This document shows, in pieces, positions 21,284 through 33,076 of a DNA stretch of 64,000 nt; position 1 is the first letter of the stretch; each line of letters opens with the position of its first letter. The notes beneath the pieces are model-generated. The model saw nothing but the letters and a program-made list of their open reading frames with translations. It was not told the origin of the DNA and did not search any database. The translations under genes and the position numbers were made by a program. The DNA lies in the NCBI GenBank assembly GCA_037954235.1, contig JBBMOA010000012.1:7967644-8031643 (forward strand). The letters are read 5' to 3'. This stretch comes from Aulostomus chinensis. Its lineage: Eukaryota > Chordata > Actinopteri > Syngnathiformes > Aulostomidae.

Positions 21284-23232
21284 ATGAGTTGCTTGGATGT
21301 GATGTACCATCAGAGCTATGGAGCGCACTACCTCCCCGCAGAAGCGTACAAGGCGACGTACTACAACCATCATCAGCAGCAGCAGCAACAACAGGTGGGA
21401 TAGCAACTGAGGGATACTAATGGAACATTGAGTAAATGTAAAGATATTAAACAAGGGACGAGTTGTTTCGTTTTGGGTTGTTTTTTTTCCTTCTTCCTGG
21501 AAACAACTTTCATAACATTCAACAACACGAGTAAAAAGTGTGTAAAAGATGAGTTAAATACCACATTGCGGTAAAATTGGCTATCTGTCATAAAACTGGA
21601 AAATGTCACAGGCCTGAAATTTCAATTAATGCGAAAATCATTTGACGTCTTTATTCTTTTTCAGGACACCGTCTCAAATTCTCTCTCTTCACTTGTTTAA
21701 TATTTGCATTCATTCCAGTCTGAGGCTTGGCATTCACGTCAGGTCATGCATAATGACACCAAACTATTAATCTTGTGGTAAAATGGTGATGTAACGACAG
21801 CCAGTCAGTCACTCAGGAATGTGGATGAGGCACATTGAGCTTTGCCAGTGGTTGGAATGGAGTATGGGAAAAATAAATCAATTCCTGGACGTCTTCTAAT
21901 AATTAATGGTGTACTGGAGTCTAAATATATAAGCTATATATTTATGGCATGTAAAGTATGATTTGATTTAGTGTACAAAAGCACTTTTCAAATCCCTTGC
22001 TGTGCAGTAGCTTCATATTGTGAGTTGTGTTTTATTTACTGCTCACAGCAAATGTGTTTTTCTAACTCCCTTTTGGAGGATTTCAGAGTTAATCTTCCTC
22101 TCTCTCTCTCTCTTCAGAGGAAGCTGAGCACTCACACAAAGATGCAGAATTGTTTGGGACAACAGCAGCAAGGAGGTGGACGAGGGATACAGTCCAGGGA
22201 TCAGGGCCTTCGTCAGGGTCCTGGAACTGATTCAGGATGCATTTCACCGTCTGACTCAGACCTGAAGGATGTCGCTCAACCAACTGGAGCAGAGTACCTG
22301 AGCTCCCGGTGCATATTGTTTACCTACTTCCAAGGAGACATTGGCGATGTAGTGGATGAGCACTTCTCCCGGGCTCTCAGTCAGTCCAGCACCTTCAACA
22401 GAGAGACCAAGCCCATCAGAATGACTCAGCCATCTGTCTCAAGCTCTGCTGGATCATGGAAAGGTAAAAGGGGCATCTAATTTATTTTGGTTTGACACTT
22501 GTTGGGAAAATATGTGGCAGTATGTTGAGATTATGTGTTTGTTTCAGATGGTGCGTCTCAACCTGAGGGTCAAAGCAGTTCAGTTTGGAATAGTACCTAT
22601 CCATCCCATCCTGGTACCTGCCTCCCTTCTGTCTCTGTCTCAGTCCATCCAGACTTTTCTCCCAGCTCCATTTCCCTCAACCACACGGACGGAGCTCTGT
22701 GGGCTGGCCACGTGCTCTCCCAGGCCAGCTTCCCGCCTCTGGCTACTCTCCCCGACAGCTGGCCATACAGCCTGAATTCCCAGAGCACGAGTGGCTACCC
22801 TAATGTCCACGACGTCTACCATTCCCACCCCCATGCCCACATCCACACCCGACACCACCACCCCATGTTCCACTCGTATTCCACCCACAGTGCAGCGCTG
22901 GATTCAAGGTTTAGTCCTCTTATGCTGCCTGGTGTCAGGAACCAGAGCCAGACAGCTGCCAGTGCAGGCAGTTCCCCACACAGTGAGGGTGCCAAGACAG
23001 AGATGGACCCCGGCAGTAGTAGCCCCATCCCAGCTACATCTGTCACCTGGACCCCCTCTCCCCTCCAGGGATCTTTGGAATTGTACGACTCAGGTAAATT
23101 TTACACCGCCATGCAAGCTTTCGTCAAGGGCACATATTCTGTACGTGTGGATGATAAAAACAGTAATTTGATCCTGTTTTTGTGTGTGCAGGTCTGGATC
23201 AAACCAAAGCAAAGTCATCAGTTTGGTTCTAA
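21284..23232 (+). CDS. vgll3: Vestigial-like family member 3, TEAD cofactor, four coding exons
   Basis: Coding exons are 21284-21394, 22118-22463, 22548-23093 and 23192-23232. Junctions are GT-AG, phases agree and the total is 1044 nt or 347 residues (human VGLL3 is 326). The protein begins MSCLDVMYHQSYG, has a short poly-Gln run (about residues 31-37), then the Tondu domain at about 97-124 (YLSSRCILFTYFQGDIGDVV, then DEHFSRAL) that docks onto TEAD transcription factors. A His-rich stretch lies at about 240-266, a conserved LDSRFSPLMLPGVR block at 270-283, and a short final exon encodes GLDQTKAKSSVWF. The His-rich block, the SWPY motif, the tiny last exon and chmp2b as neighbour point to VGLL3 rather than VGLL2. 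VGLL proteins lack a DNA-binding domain and act in the nucleus by competing with YAP/TAZ for TEAD. In mammals VGLL3 is linked to myogenic and immune programmes, and in Atlantic salmon vgll3 is the major age-at-maturity locus. Confidence 0.95.
21395..22117 (+). other. vgll3: vgll3 intron 1
   Basis: A 723-bp intron separates the N-terminal exon from the Tondu exon. It contains the motif cluster listed at 21702-21860 and ends in a CT-rich acceptor tract. Confidence 0.85.
21702..21860 (+). promoter_or_regulatory. vgll3: Candidate enhancer in vgll3 intron 1: octamer plus three TEAD motifs
   Basis: An octamer ATTTGCAT at 21702-21709 is followed by CATTCCA at 21711-21717, GGAATGTG at 21816-21823 and GGAATGG at 21854-21860. 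The last three match the TEAD (M-CAT) core in either orientation. The intervening sequence has few homopolymers. Binding is inferred from motif matches only. Confidence 0.4.
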
Positions 23233-24450
23233 AAGATGTACTAAATCACCAAAGGAATATCAGCTGAACATTCCAGCAGCACAGCTTACACCAAAGAGGA
23301 CACATGTGGCTTTATCAGTGTACGTCTGCAACATCAGCACTCTGATGTAGATGCTAACCGTAGCTCAGACTACTTTTCCTGCACTGTCCACACAATTTCT
23401 CATGGAATTGGACTCAGACTTGGACAGTGATGTGAAGCTTTGGCTGCAGGTCAAGGCTGTCAAGGAGTGATTAAAAAAACAGACCACTGCCCCCCCCCCC
23501 CCCCCCAAAAAAAAGGGAATCCCCTTTTTCTCTGTCGGCACAAGACACCATTTCCCTTTCATACAATGTGAGTCAAAGCGGCTCTGTTTCAAGAGCTTGA
23601 TCCACACTTTGTTTTTTGTACAGTTGATTATTTTTTTGTGTATAGATTTGTTTTTTTTGCTGGATGCCTAATTGTTGCCTGAATGTTACCATCACAGTTT
23701 TGCTTACAGGGATTGTGTAGGGTCATTTTTGCTACTGTATGTTTACCGTAAGTGATAAATTATGAAGATGTATTTGCAAATGAAGCATTTATCAGATTTT
23801 TTTAATGACTTTGCCCTCACCAACATCCTCAAAAATGGTAGCAGTTTCTTCTTATATTAAATGAGGAAAAGCCTTTGAGACCAAACAGGACTGATATTTA
23901 GACTTGTGATTTTTTTTTTTCATAGTAAAAAGATGATGCACCTGCCAACTCCTCCCTTATACCTGTGTTTTTACTATTCTTTAGTACAAACCTTAATCGG
24001 ACCACCATCAGGGCTTCAGTTGGATGCCATTTTTTTTTTATTCTGTAACTTGTCAATGCCTCCCTATCAAATAATGAAATACCTCCAGACATTCAAGAAA
24101 GTCAGCTGTGATTATGTTTCTTTTCGCAGGTTGCTCAGTGTGGACGCAGAATGGGATGAATAGGCGTGTCAATAAGTTATTCGATGATGCTGAAATTTTA
24201 CGCCATTTAAGTTTGACATTCAAACAAGGAAAGTGGCCGATGGTAAAATATTTCATTCAAAAAGTGCATTTTGCCTTGAGTGTATTCACATTAAGTGTCT
24301 TGAGTTCACATTTTACTTCCCTCCTGTATTACTTTTTTGTGACTCCAGAATGCAGAAGGAGCCAGCCACATATATTTTGCCAATCAGAACTGACCGGACA
24401 ACAGCAAAACTGTCCTAAAACATTTATTAAAAACCCTTAAGGTTATCGAC
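23233..24450 (+). other. vgll3: vgll3 3' UTR region
   Basis: Sequence downstream of the stop codon is AT-rich with T homopolymers, as is usual for a long 3' UTR. I found no AATAAA in the next kilobase. An ATTAAA at 24426-24431 is the first reasonable poly(A) signal, but it lies inside the dispersed repeat at 24335-24700. A C17 run followed by A8 lies at 23490-23514. The UTR end is therefore uncertain. Confidence 0.45.
23490..23530. repeat. C17-A8 homopolymers next to a small inverted repeat
   Basis: C17 (23490-23506) and A8 (23507-23514) precede GGGAATCCCC, and together AAAAAGGG and CCCCTTTTT can pair around a 3-nt loop. If it is transcribed in the vgll3 3' UTR, the C-run would be a possible poly(C)-binding protein site. 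Confidence 0.8.
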
Positions 24451-24700
24451 CCCTATCATCTACACTTTCTTAATGCTGGGCCGTGCCCGGCAGAATCCAT
24501 AAACACTTGGACATGAGCTAAAAGCAAATACAACTTCCCCAAAAGTAAAAGGACTTCTGGTTCTCAGCACATGGCTGAATAATGAAGGCAATTTCACTGA
24601 ACTATGCAGGAAAGAGTTTGTAAACTCGTGTTCTTGGGAAGTTTGTTGTTGTGTGTTTCTGGAGCTGTTGGTCTGCTGCAAATCCATTCTGGAGTCACGA
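24335..24700. repeat. Unclassified dispersed repeat, copy B, with inverted ends
   Basis: GTGACTCCAGAATG at 24339-24352 recurs as its exact reverse complement at 24685-24698, enclosing about 330 bp. The left part (GCAGAAGGAGCCAGCCACATA, then AGCAAAACTGTCC) and the right part read inversely (CAAACTCTTTCCTGCATAG) both match words of the repeat at 13680-13970. The terminal inverted repeats and lack of coding capacity suggest a small non-autonomous element. No target-site duplication was identified. Confidence 0.5.
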
Positions 24701-25107
24701 AGAAGGAGGGGCGAAAGAGGGGTAAAAGAACAACAAAAAACAAAACATCTTTGTGACCTCAAGGCACCCATCTGTGGGTACATATGACTGGAGCATTGCT
24801 TTAAAAGCAGAAAGAGCCATTTGCTCAGCTGCTAGCGTTTTTAAAAAAAAATCAGATTTGCTTTAATGCTTTCCAAGCCAATAACTTTTAGTTTCAAAAC
24901 ACTATCCATATAACCCACACTGTCTCATAGTGGTAACACTCACTGAATTGGTAGTAAATACACTCAACTTCCAGTGCAAATGCTGCATAAATATGTTGTG
25001 CATTACGGATGGCACAGGAGCAGAGTTGTTCTACCAGGGGAAGTGGGTTGCATTCCGCAGACAGTTATTGTAAGATACCATAACGGGTTCATTGCTCTTC
25101 ACACACT

Positions 25108-25109
<2 letters not shown>

Positions 25110-25192
<83 letters not shown>
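25110..25192. repeat. (CA)n microsatellite
   Basis: An uninterrupted AC tract of about 83 bp, the longest perfect CA run in the window. Confidence 0.97.
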
Positions 25193-25194
<2 letters not shown>

Positions 25195-25506
25195 CCAGTC
25201 TGACAAATGCACACCAAAGAATGCATTTCCTGTCTGGACAGGAAGTTTGTTGGACAGTGGCAGACTATTCACGCAGACAAAGGCACATTTCTTTTTTCTG
25301 TCCTGATGTAAACATTTACAAGGACAAACACCGTGAAAAACAGCCTGTGTATATATAAGAATAATCTCCCGAAGAATTCAAGGAGTGATGACACTGTACA
25401 ATGATTTGAATTCTGAAGAACTCTCGGTCTGGTGCCAGGATCAGCATTAATTGTACCCATCCTGACATAACCAACAGCTGTGTGAACTTGGCCAAGGGTA
25501 TGTGTA

Positions 25507-25512
<6 letters not shown>

Positions 25513-25572
<60 letters not shown>
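25513..25572. repeat. (TG)n microsatellite
   Basis: About 60 bp of TG, 320 bp downstream of the (CA)n tract and complementary to it. Confidence 0.97.
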
Positions 25573-25573
<1 letters not shown>

Positions 25574-28500
25574 TAAGTGGTCTGACCAGGTGGTATGATC
25601 AGCAGTAGCAGCCCACTAACATTCCAGCCTCCTCTCCCACGTCTCTCATTCTCAATCTCTGCTACCCAGCAGCAGTTCAAATCTGGAACAAATCATGATG
25701 CATCCAGCAGAAAATCTGCCTGCAGAAGGGAATTTGAATATCCTCTCAGAATGTGTTCTATCACATAGATTACGCAAAAACTTTGAGGCTGAATTTCCCC
25801 AAACTGGGTGGAGAAAGAAGACATTAAATCGACGGGTTGATCCGTTTAAAAAAGTGAAAAACTGCCTTTTTTTCACTTCTGCCTTGGCTGAGTTTGCCAA
25901 ATGTATGCATGTGCCCGGGTCATGTACTTTTTGGGTGCCCTCTGGTTTTATAAGACGAGCACCATGGATGGTTTATGGTACTGTAACATGATAACTAAAA
26001 TGTTGTGGGCTTTTTTTGACTAGATTTTGTGGGGACAATAGAATTTAGATGGATGAAAATCCTTTCGATTTTTCAGCTGATCCGGATCCAGATCTGATGG
26101 CATCATATCGCACTGGCAGTGCTGTGTACAGTAAGTGCTGTCTAGTTTGCATTGAAAAAAGAATTAAATCAACCAGTCATAAAATTTGAAATGACATCTC
26201 ATCCAGACAGGTTGTTGATTTCAAGTTTGATATCGTATATCTATAAGTCAAAACCACATGTTTGAAAAGACTGTTTTTCTTCAGCAGATGAATGTCGAAC
26301 AGCCTTCGAGCCTTCACACTCACGATCATTCTCCATGGTGAAGCTCAAAGTGAAGAAAAAATAACCGAAATACTTGAGTGCACCCCCCAGAATTGGTTCT
26401 TTTATTCATTGTGCTCAAAAGCAATATTCTGGATGAGTAATTAAACCAGTAATGCGGCGAAACACATGTTAAATGAACGAGATGAAAGCTGGCAAGACTT
26501 CAAGCAGATGAACAGGAGCAAGTAAAGCACAAGACATGTGATAAATGTTTAAAAAAAAAAAAGTCCAATGCAAACAGCAGCACAAACAAACATAAAACCA
26601 TCACATCACGTTGCACAAAAGAGAAGTAAAAGAGCATGCAAAATCAGAGCAGAAGGAAGCCGGTGGCAGCAGCAGAGAAGATAGACGCTCAACAGGAGTG
26701 AGATAAGCAGCATGCACTGTAGGTACAATAGAATCCGTTTATAACAAGCAACGTGACAACATAATCCCATTACATCATAGAAGACAAACACAGAAGGCAA
26801 AGCTAACGAGGACAGGGAAAGGAAGCATGCAGTTATGACGGGCAGGTTTGGCTGCTTTTTACCTCCTCTGAGGTTGTTTTTCATCTACTGGTCTGTCTGT
26901 CAGCAGGGTTACACGGAAACAACCTGATTAGCAAAAGATTTTCCTGAAACCAGGTGGAGCAGTGTACCAAGGGCCAAGATACACACCATTACGGCAAATT
27001 TGATATCATTTTATGACATTGGCCTTCTTGGTCTGTGCTTTCCATGCTTCTCTCTGTCAGCACTATTATGCAAGAAGTACCTGCCCAAAATAGTATGCAG
27101 AGACGCAGTAAAAGTTGGTCATATATCAGTGGAGGCTGTTCTGAAACTTTGAAACTCTTTCAATTATCTGTCCACAAGAAGTTTTCTTCCTCTAATCCTT
27201 GTAACGATGCATACGGCCCCCACTTTTTGTTGTTATAGTATTCGCGCTCTGCGGTTGACCCATCTTCTGTGAAGCAGTGATCAACCACCAACAGTAGGCA
27301 GTGGTTCTCCGTGGTCAGTATTGCTGACTAACCTAAAATGGTAGCAGGATGGGAGGGGAAACTGTGGCAGACACGAGAAAAACACACAAACCTCACACAG
27401 AAGTGACCTGAGATGCCTGGGCCCTGAATCCGTGACCTTCCTGCTGTGAGGCAACACTGTGAGCTACTGCCTTACCCGTTTTCAGAATGGGCAATCTCAG
27501 AAGATGAGGCCCTGTGTAGTGTAGGAAGTATTACAATGAATTTAGCTTCTGAGTGAGTCATCCAAAATACTTGACAGTATTTGTTCTTGTTCATCCACCT
27601 CATAAGGTCAGAGGCTGGCTGCACTTCAAGCCATGAGGCTCTAGGTGCCTTTCAGTTCTATAAATGTGTCAACTTCCAGAAGAATTGTCTTATACGAAAG
27701 TCAGACCAGTGCAAATGGCTTCACGCAAACAGGCTCAGTAGTTTTATTAATAATCATATATGTGTATTTTTTGTATGAACAGCAATGTTAACTTGTTTAT
27801 ACAGAAAAGCATACACATATATCAAACAATAATGGTGGAACTACCGGCACTCAGAGAGGTTGCTCGGCTGTTAGCTCTCTCCAGAGTGCCTAATTAGCAT
27901 TAGCATGTAGCCTCTGCATCAGCATGTAGTGTACTTATATGCTAACAGGCATCCCACTGGCAGCCACAGAGAATCTCTCCAGGCACTTCCACTGCAGGAA
28001 GAACACCAAGTTACAGAAATACGGAACTGGAGGCTAAAAAAGGGAATTAACAATTATAGACTCCAAAAAGGAGCCAAAATAGTATATGCACATTATGAAC
28101 ATGTGATTAAAAAAAAGCAAGTTCTTCACCCATAATTAAGATCTTCAGATTATTTGGGACATTTTCAAATACACAGCGAATTTCAAAATAGTATGTGTAT
28201 GCCTCCAAATGTAATGAAGTGGAAGTATGTCATGCTTTTACGTACAGTATGTACTTTTTTTTCCCACAAAAGGCGTCCAATCCCAAAAAAAGAAAAAAAA
28301 AAAAAAGAAAAGATGTACTTTGATGACACTGTAAAGAAACATTGAGTCATGGGAGTTGCAGTCTTCTTCTAAAACAACCACTGTTGCTGATGAAACTAGT
28401 GCAACTTGTACAGGAATAATATCTCACCTAATGTGTAAAACCTGCATTCTCTCGGCATTTTGTCACCTTTGTTTACAGAATGTCATTACACTAATGAGAC

Positions 28501-29599
28501 AGACACAGGGAATGATAGCTAAAGTTAGCTAACTTGCTGACCTACTAATAAATGGGTCTATTAACCATATAGCTTCTTGGACTGAAGTTGTGTGGAAATT
28601 TTTAGGGTCTTGTAGCGGAACAGTTTTACTATCATCAAAACAACTGCACTACAGACAATGCTGAACATGCACGTTAGCCTTTAATGTTATTACATTAGCA
28701 TGGTGACTGGCATGGGCTACTTATCCTGGCAGCCTATCATACTATGATATGGGAATAACCTATGTCTCTGTAGGAATACTGATGCAAATGTCATCTAATG
28801 AATGAGAAAATAATGCTGTTGAATACTGGAAAGTAATAGATCTATGAGAAATATAACACAGGTCCTTTTTTTTTTTAACATTGCAAATCTTTTCTGTACA
28901 AACTTATAAATACTTTTTTATGTACATACTTCCCTCAGGTTACTTTCCACCACAGAAACATGTACTTTCATGTACAAAAGATGAGAAAAGCCCATCTGGG
29001 GCTTTACCTTATCTCCTCATTGCCTAAATTGCCTTTATTGTAATGAGTATCTATTTCCTCTTTTGTGACAGATAATTGCATTGATGTTAAGAAATTGGAT
29101 TTTTTTTTCCTCTCATGTACTTTTTAGGTATTTTCTTGATTGCTGACCCAGTGAGCCTTATTTGAACGTTGAATGATGCTGGCTCAGACTGAGCTTGTCC
29201 TCGTTGTTGCCCTCTCGACTGTAGCCTCGTCCTTTGGTCCATCTGATTCAATATCATCATAAGCAGGTTACTGATCTATTCAAGAGTAGAGGATAGTAAA
29301 TTGGACAGGGGACAAGACTCTTTATAAATCTAGAATACATACAAAAGTGTAATTCCTTAGTAAATCAAATGGCATTCCTCCTCTTATTGGTTTTATAAAC
29401 AGATTCTACAAATGAGCAACCACCAGATGGATGTATCTCAATTCGGAGGTCCAATAAACAACTTTACATGCAGGTTAAATGTAATAATTTGTTCTAAATG
29501 TGCAATTTCATGGGTGATATGAATTGTCCTGGATGATGAAAAAGCATCTTTCACTTTCAGCATGTTCTTTTCATTTCTTGTGCCATTAGTTTAACAACG

Positions 29600-29979
29600 T
29601 CATGTACAGGCGGTGCAGTGGTGCAGTGGTCAGCGCTGTCGCCTCACGGCAAGAAATTTCTGGGTTCGAGCCCCGGCTCAAGCATGGGGTCTTTCTGTGT
29701 GAGTCTGCATGTTCTCCCTGTTCCTGCGTGGGTTCTCTCTGGTACTCCAGCTTCCTCCCACAGTCCAAAGACATCAAGAGGGGACGAGGCTGATTGATGC
29801 TCTAAATTGACTGTAGGTGTGGCTGTGAGTGTGAATGGTTGTCTGTCTCTATGTGTTGGCCCTGCGATGGACTGGCGACCTGTCCACCTGTCCTCTCGCC
29901 TGCTGAGGCTGCTGAGATAGGCTCCACCCCCTCCCCCCGTGCTCCTGAACAGGATAAGCAGGAAAAACTTCATGTACAG
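29600..29979 (+). mobile_element. tRNA-like SINE, copy 2, with 10-bp target-site duplication
   Basis: TCATGTACAG flanks the element at 29600-29609 and 29970-29979. The head has a pol III A-box-like TGGTGCAGTGG at 29619-29629 and a B box GGTTCGAGCCC at 29663-29673, with the expected spacing. The body matches copies at 16577 and 41764, and the 3' end reads AACAGGATAAGCAGGAAAAAC. It lacks the TGGA tail repeats of copy 1. The open frames inside it are by-products of the repeat. Confidence 0.88.
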
Positions 29980-30151
29980 TTTCTCTGCATAGAGAGCGTT
30001 CCCAATGCCGTTCCCAATGCCGTTTCAATAATGTTATGATTATTCACGTGACAAACTGACTACAACTACCAATTAAAGTAATTTTACAATAATATTATAA
30101 TAATTTAACATTTCAACAGAATTTTTCATGATGGAACGAAAGATGAGAGAC

Positions 30152-30160
<9 letters not shown>

Positions 30161-30187
<27 letters not shown>
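30161..30187. repeat. (GA)n microsatellite
   Basis: About 13 GA units within a longer purine-rich stretch. Confidence 0.9.
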
Positions 30188-30190
<3 letters not shown>

Positions 30191-30363
30191 AAAGACCACT
30201 CAGAGGATAAAGAAAAGAAACACTGAGAAAAAGAGAAAGCTGATCAGTCATAACATCGACCCGGGCACACATTCCAGAGTAATTGAGCGGATGATTAGTC
30301 TGACAATCAGCTACAAATCACCAGCTGTCTGAACTCAAAACTATATAAATAAAGAAATCAGGG

Positions 30364-30400
30364 AGGAGAGGAGAGGAGAGGAGAGGAGAGGAGAGGAGAG
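30364..30400. repeat. (AGGAG)n pentanucleotide repeat
   Basis: About seven copies of a five-base purine unit (GGAGA phase). Confidence 0.95.
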
Positions 30401-33030
30401 ACATGGAAATCTCACCTCACAACCACCATCATTCTACACTTGTTTTTTCCCTTCAAAATGAATTTTCATTCTGATGAGCCACACTAACAAATCATTGGGG
30501 TAACGAGGGTTCATTTGCCCTCCTTCAAAGTATTACAGGTATTTGGGGGATTCACAAAGGGTTCAGTTATCACCAGCATGTTTGTGTCCAACGCAGATCA
30601 ATGAAGCGTGATGAGAGTGTCTCACAACACTTGTCCCCATGATAACACTTCTTCTTTGGTTTCCCTGATGATGGCTATTATGATTATGAGTGCAGGATCA
30701 ATCATCAAGAAATCATGCATTGGAGGATAACGTAGGACACTTGAACACCAATAATTATTGTAAGATTTCTAATCATGTTAAGATTATATCATATATACTG
30801 TAGCTTGATCCAATTTATTTGGATATTAATAAAACCACACATAAAGGAGGTCAGAACCCTCCTACACTATTCGGAGATAAAAGACAGAGGAAAAAGTGTT
30901 GAAACTGCTGCAGTGAATTTAGGTGCAGCTTTTGCTCTCTGAAGGGGGATAAAAGTTGAGATGTTTCGATGGATCGTAAAGTTTTCAGCGTTTAGCTGAA
31001 CATCGACTTCTTGTTCACTGGATTCATTGCATCTTTAAATTGCCTGCTGAATCGTTGAAATGTAAGCAGTTATTTTTTTCTTAATCAGGGATATAAGCAG
31101 TATAACCTATTTTAAACACATCTTTAACATATAAGCTTTGTTGATGGTTATGCTAGCAGAGCAGAGCTACATTAGCAGTCAGTTAGGGTCGCGTCTGGGT
31201 CCACCTGAAGAAATGATGCTCAATATTCATTCTGGTCCCATCAGAAGATGGAACTGGCATTATTTATTTATCTATTTTGCGAGTTTAAACCAAAACAAGT
31301 CGGAGGTAAAGTTTTTTTTGTGTGTTTTTTTTAGCTGACGCTACAAGTTAATGTGACATTTAGTTAGGCATAATTCAAGCTCACTCTCACTGGCTGCTGT
31401 GGATGTCAGCCTCTTTTGCCATTGCTTTTCCTTTAACAGCGCAGGATTTCAGTTGTAAATCAAACATCTTTTTTATATTTGCAACTACAAATCATCCCAA
31501 ATTGGCCCACTGTCCTTCTGTGTGGGACTAGCATTACCTCCTAAACCCCAAAATGACACTGGTGACAGCAGTGAGAATAGATCCAAACAAAGAAGCTGCA
31601 GTCTTAACAATGGGCTTGAAAGACTCTAAAACCCTGTTTGTGACAGAAGGAATTTGTTGCTGTGTCTGGTGATAATTCTCTGTCAGGTTAATGATCCCTC
31701 TCACACACAATCGCTCTTTTATATCCATTGTTAATTTAAGAATATTGATGAGAGCTACTTAAAATACACTACAGAGCCACACAGTTTATTTGATAAAACT
31801 GAAGGGGAAACCATGTGTCTAGACTTTTTCTTGCCCTCTCTTGTTTTCCACTTCTTGCTGGTCGTGATAAGGGCAAATGAATTGGAGCAAAGGCAGTTTT
31901 GACCAACATTGAAGTGACCTGAACGTTATGAACTGTGTTTTTTCACTGGAAAGCTTTGTTGACTCACTTTTATCACTTCATGATCGTTGATTAGAGCCCA
32001 TATAGGCATTTGTATTGTATTTATACACATTTTTTCCCCACATGACAGGAAGGGGAACCCTTGGCATGGCATGCATGAGGCCTGCATGGAGCTCCGGCAG
32101 ATGAAGGTGAAAAAAATTAAATACATAGTTACACTTCGGGAAAAGATCAACATTTATGGATGTTTACAATGTACAGCAAGAACGTCCACCCATAATGCGG
32201 ACGAGCCACATTCCTCTGTCTGCCCACATGCAGAGCTGCAGGATACATGATGATAGTTTGCCAACAAGTTTTCTTAATCAAATACAACAATATGAGATGC
32301 TACAGACTGTTGTTTCATTTTAAAGGCGCTGATCTATAAAAGAGCTAATTTGGATACAATGAGAGTGATAGAGATATCATACAATAACTTGATGCATTTC
32401 CTTGCTCACATTGTTTGTTGGCAAGTGTGTTTGCTAAACCCGAATCCTGTTTCCATCAGTGGGAGAGGCTCTCAGCTCCATTCAGTAGGTTGTTTCTGTC
32501 AGCTCCGCTCTGGGTAGTGTGCCAGTAACCACAGAGGCCAGTACATAGCTGTCATTCCTCTGCTCACTGAAAGCACATTTAGCAACCAGCACCTGTTTCC
32601 CCTGCTCAGTCTCTCCACTGTTGGCCGCCTTTCTGCTGCTTGGCCTGTATTTACTGGAGTAGGAATTTACCTCATGACTTTTCATAAGCCAATATGGCTA
32701 TTTCGGGACTTTTTTTTTTTTTTGGACTGCCAAAACTTACAGTTGCGAAGAGCCCATTCCAAGTAACTTCATCAAGATTTCAAACTTTGTAGGGTGTTAA
32801 CACTTCATTCAGGAAGCAGCGTTACATTCTTAGAGGTGGACTGCACAATTCCTTTGGACACAAACACCTTAAAGGAAATGAATAATAAGATTATAAAATG
32901 ACACATTGTAAATGGCATATTCATACTTGTGTTTCAAATGGCAGTATTAACTAATGCACCTTTTCTACTGACCAAAAAGCTGCCATTTACTGTCTTTACC
33001 TAGTGTTTCTATCTCCTTTTTCTGCCTTTG

Positions 33031-33031
<1 letters not shown>

Positions 33032-33075
<44 letters not shown>
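33032..33075. repeat. (CA)n microsatellite
   Basis: About 22 CA units, uninterrupted. Confidence 0.96.

Positions 33076-33076
<1 letters not shown>

Larger units (their letters stand above)
24701..29599. other. Intergenic DNA downstream of vgll3, part 1
   Basis: No gene was recognised. It carries the facing (AC)n and (TG)n tracts at 25110-25192 and 25513-25572. Motif-like segments include a ZNF143-like word at 28344-28362. Open frames here are short or lie in repeats. Confidence 0.6.

Noticed and set aside
21284..23232. Assignment as VGLL2 rather than VGLL3
   Set aside because: The N-terminus is similar in both, but the SWPY, His-rich and LMLP blocks, the short GLDQTK-type final exon and the chmp2b neighbour fit VGLL3.
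22535..23350. A single 271-codon frame taken as one uninterrupted gene
   Set aside because: It is vgll3 exon 3 read through the flanking intron sequence; the Tondu exon and the conserved terminal exon join it by consensus splice sites.
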